A stretch of DNA of 64,000 nt from NCBI RefSeq assembly GCF_013034685.1, contig NZ_WQGO01000003.1, positions 310,001-374,000 of the forward strand. Direction: 5' to 3'. Below, piece after piece: positions 63,515 through 64,000 of the stretch (its first letter is position 1; the number at the start of each line of letters is the position of its first letter). A program made the position numbers and the translations under genes. A model generated the notes under the pieces. The model searched no databases. It saw only the letters and a program-made list of their open reading frames with translations, and was not told where the DNA came from. The DNA comes from Ruegeria lacuscaerulensis. Lineage in GTDB: Bacteria > Pseudomonadota > Alphaproteobacteria > Rhodobacterales > Rhodobacteraceae.

Positions 63515-64000
63515 TTAGTTTTCGTTCGACAAAACCGCGCCACCCGTTTTGTTGCGGGATGCGGCACGCAGACGGTCCTTGAAAGTCTGGGTCGCGCTGT
63601 CTGCAACGTCAGCCTGCGTGACAATGGCATCAGATAGAAGAAACGTGGCACGCATTGCGACAGGTCCATCCACGACAATAAATTGAGTGTTGCTCGGGGA
63701 AATCGTCAGCCGGCCAGTGACCTCTACACTTTGGTGAATGTATTCGGGCATCCAATCCGTCTCCAGTTCGACGCGGATCATCTGGTTCGGAGGCGGCGGC
63801 GGTATATGGCTGCACATGCCTGGCCTCGGTACAAGGTATATGATTGAAGCACCGTTAGGAGCTTGAGGAGCCGGGATAGCATAGCCTTGAATTGTGGCGG
63901 CTTTACCCTCAAGATCGGGATTGCCTTGGGAACCGGCTTTCGCGCGCTGCGCGATCACATTGTCGCGCTGACTCAACAATCGGTCGATGTCGATCTTTTC
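63515..64000 (-). CDS. DUF3299-family protein, N-terminus outside the window
   Basis: The frame is open from the stop at 63515 to the window edge (EKIDIDRLLSQRDNVIAQR at the edge), so about 161 codons are visible and the start, probably with a signal peptide, lies beyond. The motifs IQGYAIPAP, IIYLVPRPGMCSHIPPPPPNQMIRVEL and SVEVTGRLTISPSNTQF match DUF3299, a family of secreted proteins often found with efflux or type I secretion-related genes. Its tail (SATQTFKDRLRAASRNKTGGAVLSNEN) is basic. It is convergent with the HlyD gene. Confidence 0.8.
   Translation of the reverse strand, partial: EKIDIDRLLSQRDNVIAQRAKAGSQGNPDLEGKAATIQGYAIPAPQAPNGASIIYLVPRPGMCSHIPPPPPNQMIRVELETDWMPEYIHQSVEVTGRLTISPSNTQFIVVDGPVAMRATFLLSDAIVTQADVADSATQTFKDRLRAASRNKTGGAVLSNEN

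Noticed and set aside
1-64000. CRISPR array, insertion sequence, prophage or integron
   Set aside because: No regularly spaced repeats, transposase, integrase or terminal inverted repeats were seen anywhere in the window.

Overview
The window is GC-rich, tightly packed bacterial DNA and almost certainly comes from the roseobacter branch of Rhodobacteraceae (Alphaproteobacteria). Supporting signs are a full 14-gene complex I operon carrying extra small genes, the downstream order nuoN-birA-coaX-RNase J, a Hint-domain protein, DUF5333/DUF5337 proteins, a Pyl-free MttB homologue, a roseobacter-type AHL synthase and an H-NOX/HNOBA-GGDEF pair. This placement rests on gene content and protein character, not on a search.

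Layout. 1-1065: the N-terminal 355 codons of a secreted-type Hint-domain protein (minus strand). 1273-10933: a leucine/isovalerate catabolic operon (ivd, an acyl-CoA synthetase, a small secreted Cys-rich protein, mccB, an ASCH protein, mccA, mvaB, liuC) with a divergent OmpW-like porin placed inside it. 11122-28773: the nuoA-N operon with ten additional small genes, closed by a hairpin that abuts birA. 28828-32032: birA, coaX and RNase J; BirA would biotinylate the MccA encoded upstream. 32041-33166: a Nudix hydrolase and a DUF983 protein. 33357-35255: an EF-hand protein, an ECF sigma factor, a one-TM putative anti-sigma and a periplasmic metal-sensor-like protein. 35260-41119: a PleD-like cyclase with degenerate receivers, DUF3572, a HAD phosphatase, an MttB-family methyltransferase, and an H-NOX-fold protein coupled to an HNOBA-GGDEF cyclase. 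41126-48580: a minus-strand block with CbiX-like, AEC transporter, MBL hydrolase, TatD, HolB, Tmk, DacC and a SPOR lipoprotein. 48785-48874: tRNA-Ser(UGA).

48971-55632 is a signalling region. An AHL synthase with an unusual N-terminal extension lies between two paralogous response regulators whose output domains look like catalytically dead GGDEF domains. A cytochrome P450 and a membrane histidine kinase follow. No LuxR-type receptor is present in the window.

55669-63459 is the most unusual part. It resembles a type I secretion locus: a divergent cadherin-repeat surface protein, two ABC-exporter-like proteins and an HlyD-type adaptor. Both exporters keep the membrane domain and a full-length nucleotide-binding-domain region. 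In both, Walker A, the ABC signature, the Walker B aspartate and the H-loop histidine are replaced, so neither looks able to hydrolyse ATP. The window ends in a DUF3299 protein running off the edge.

A recurrent theme is sensor or enzyme folds kept in frame without their canonical catalytic or ligand-binding residues: the PleD-like receivers, the H-NOX heme ligands, two GGDEF-like outputs and two ABC ATPases.
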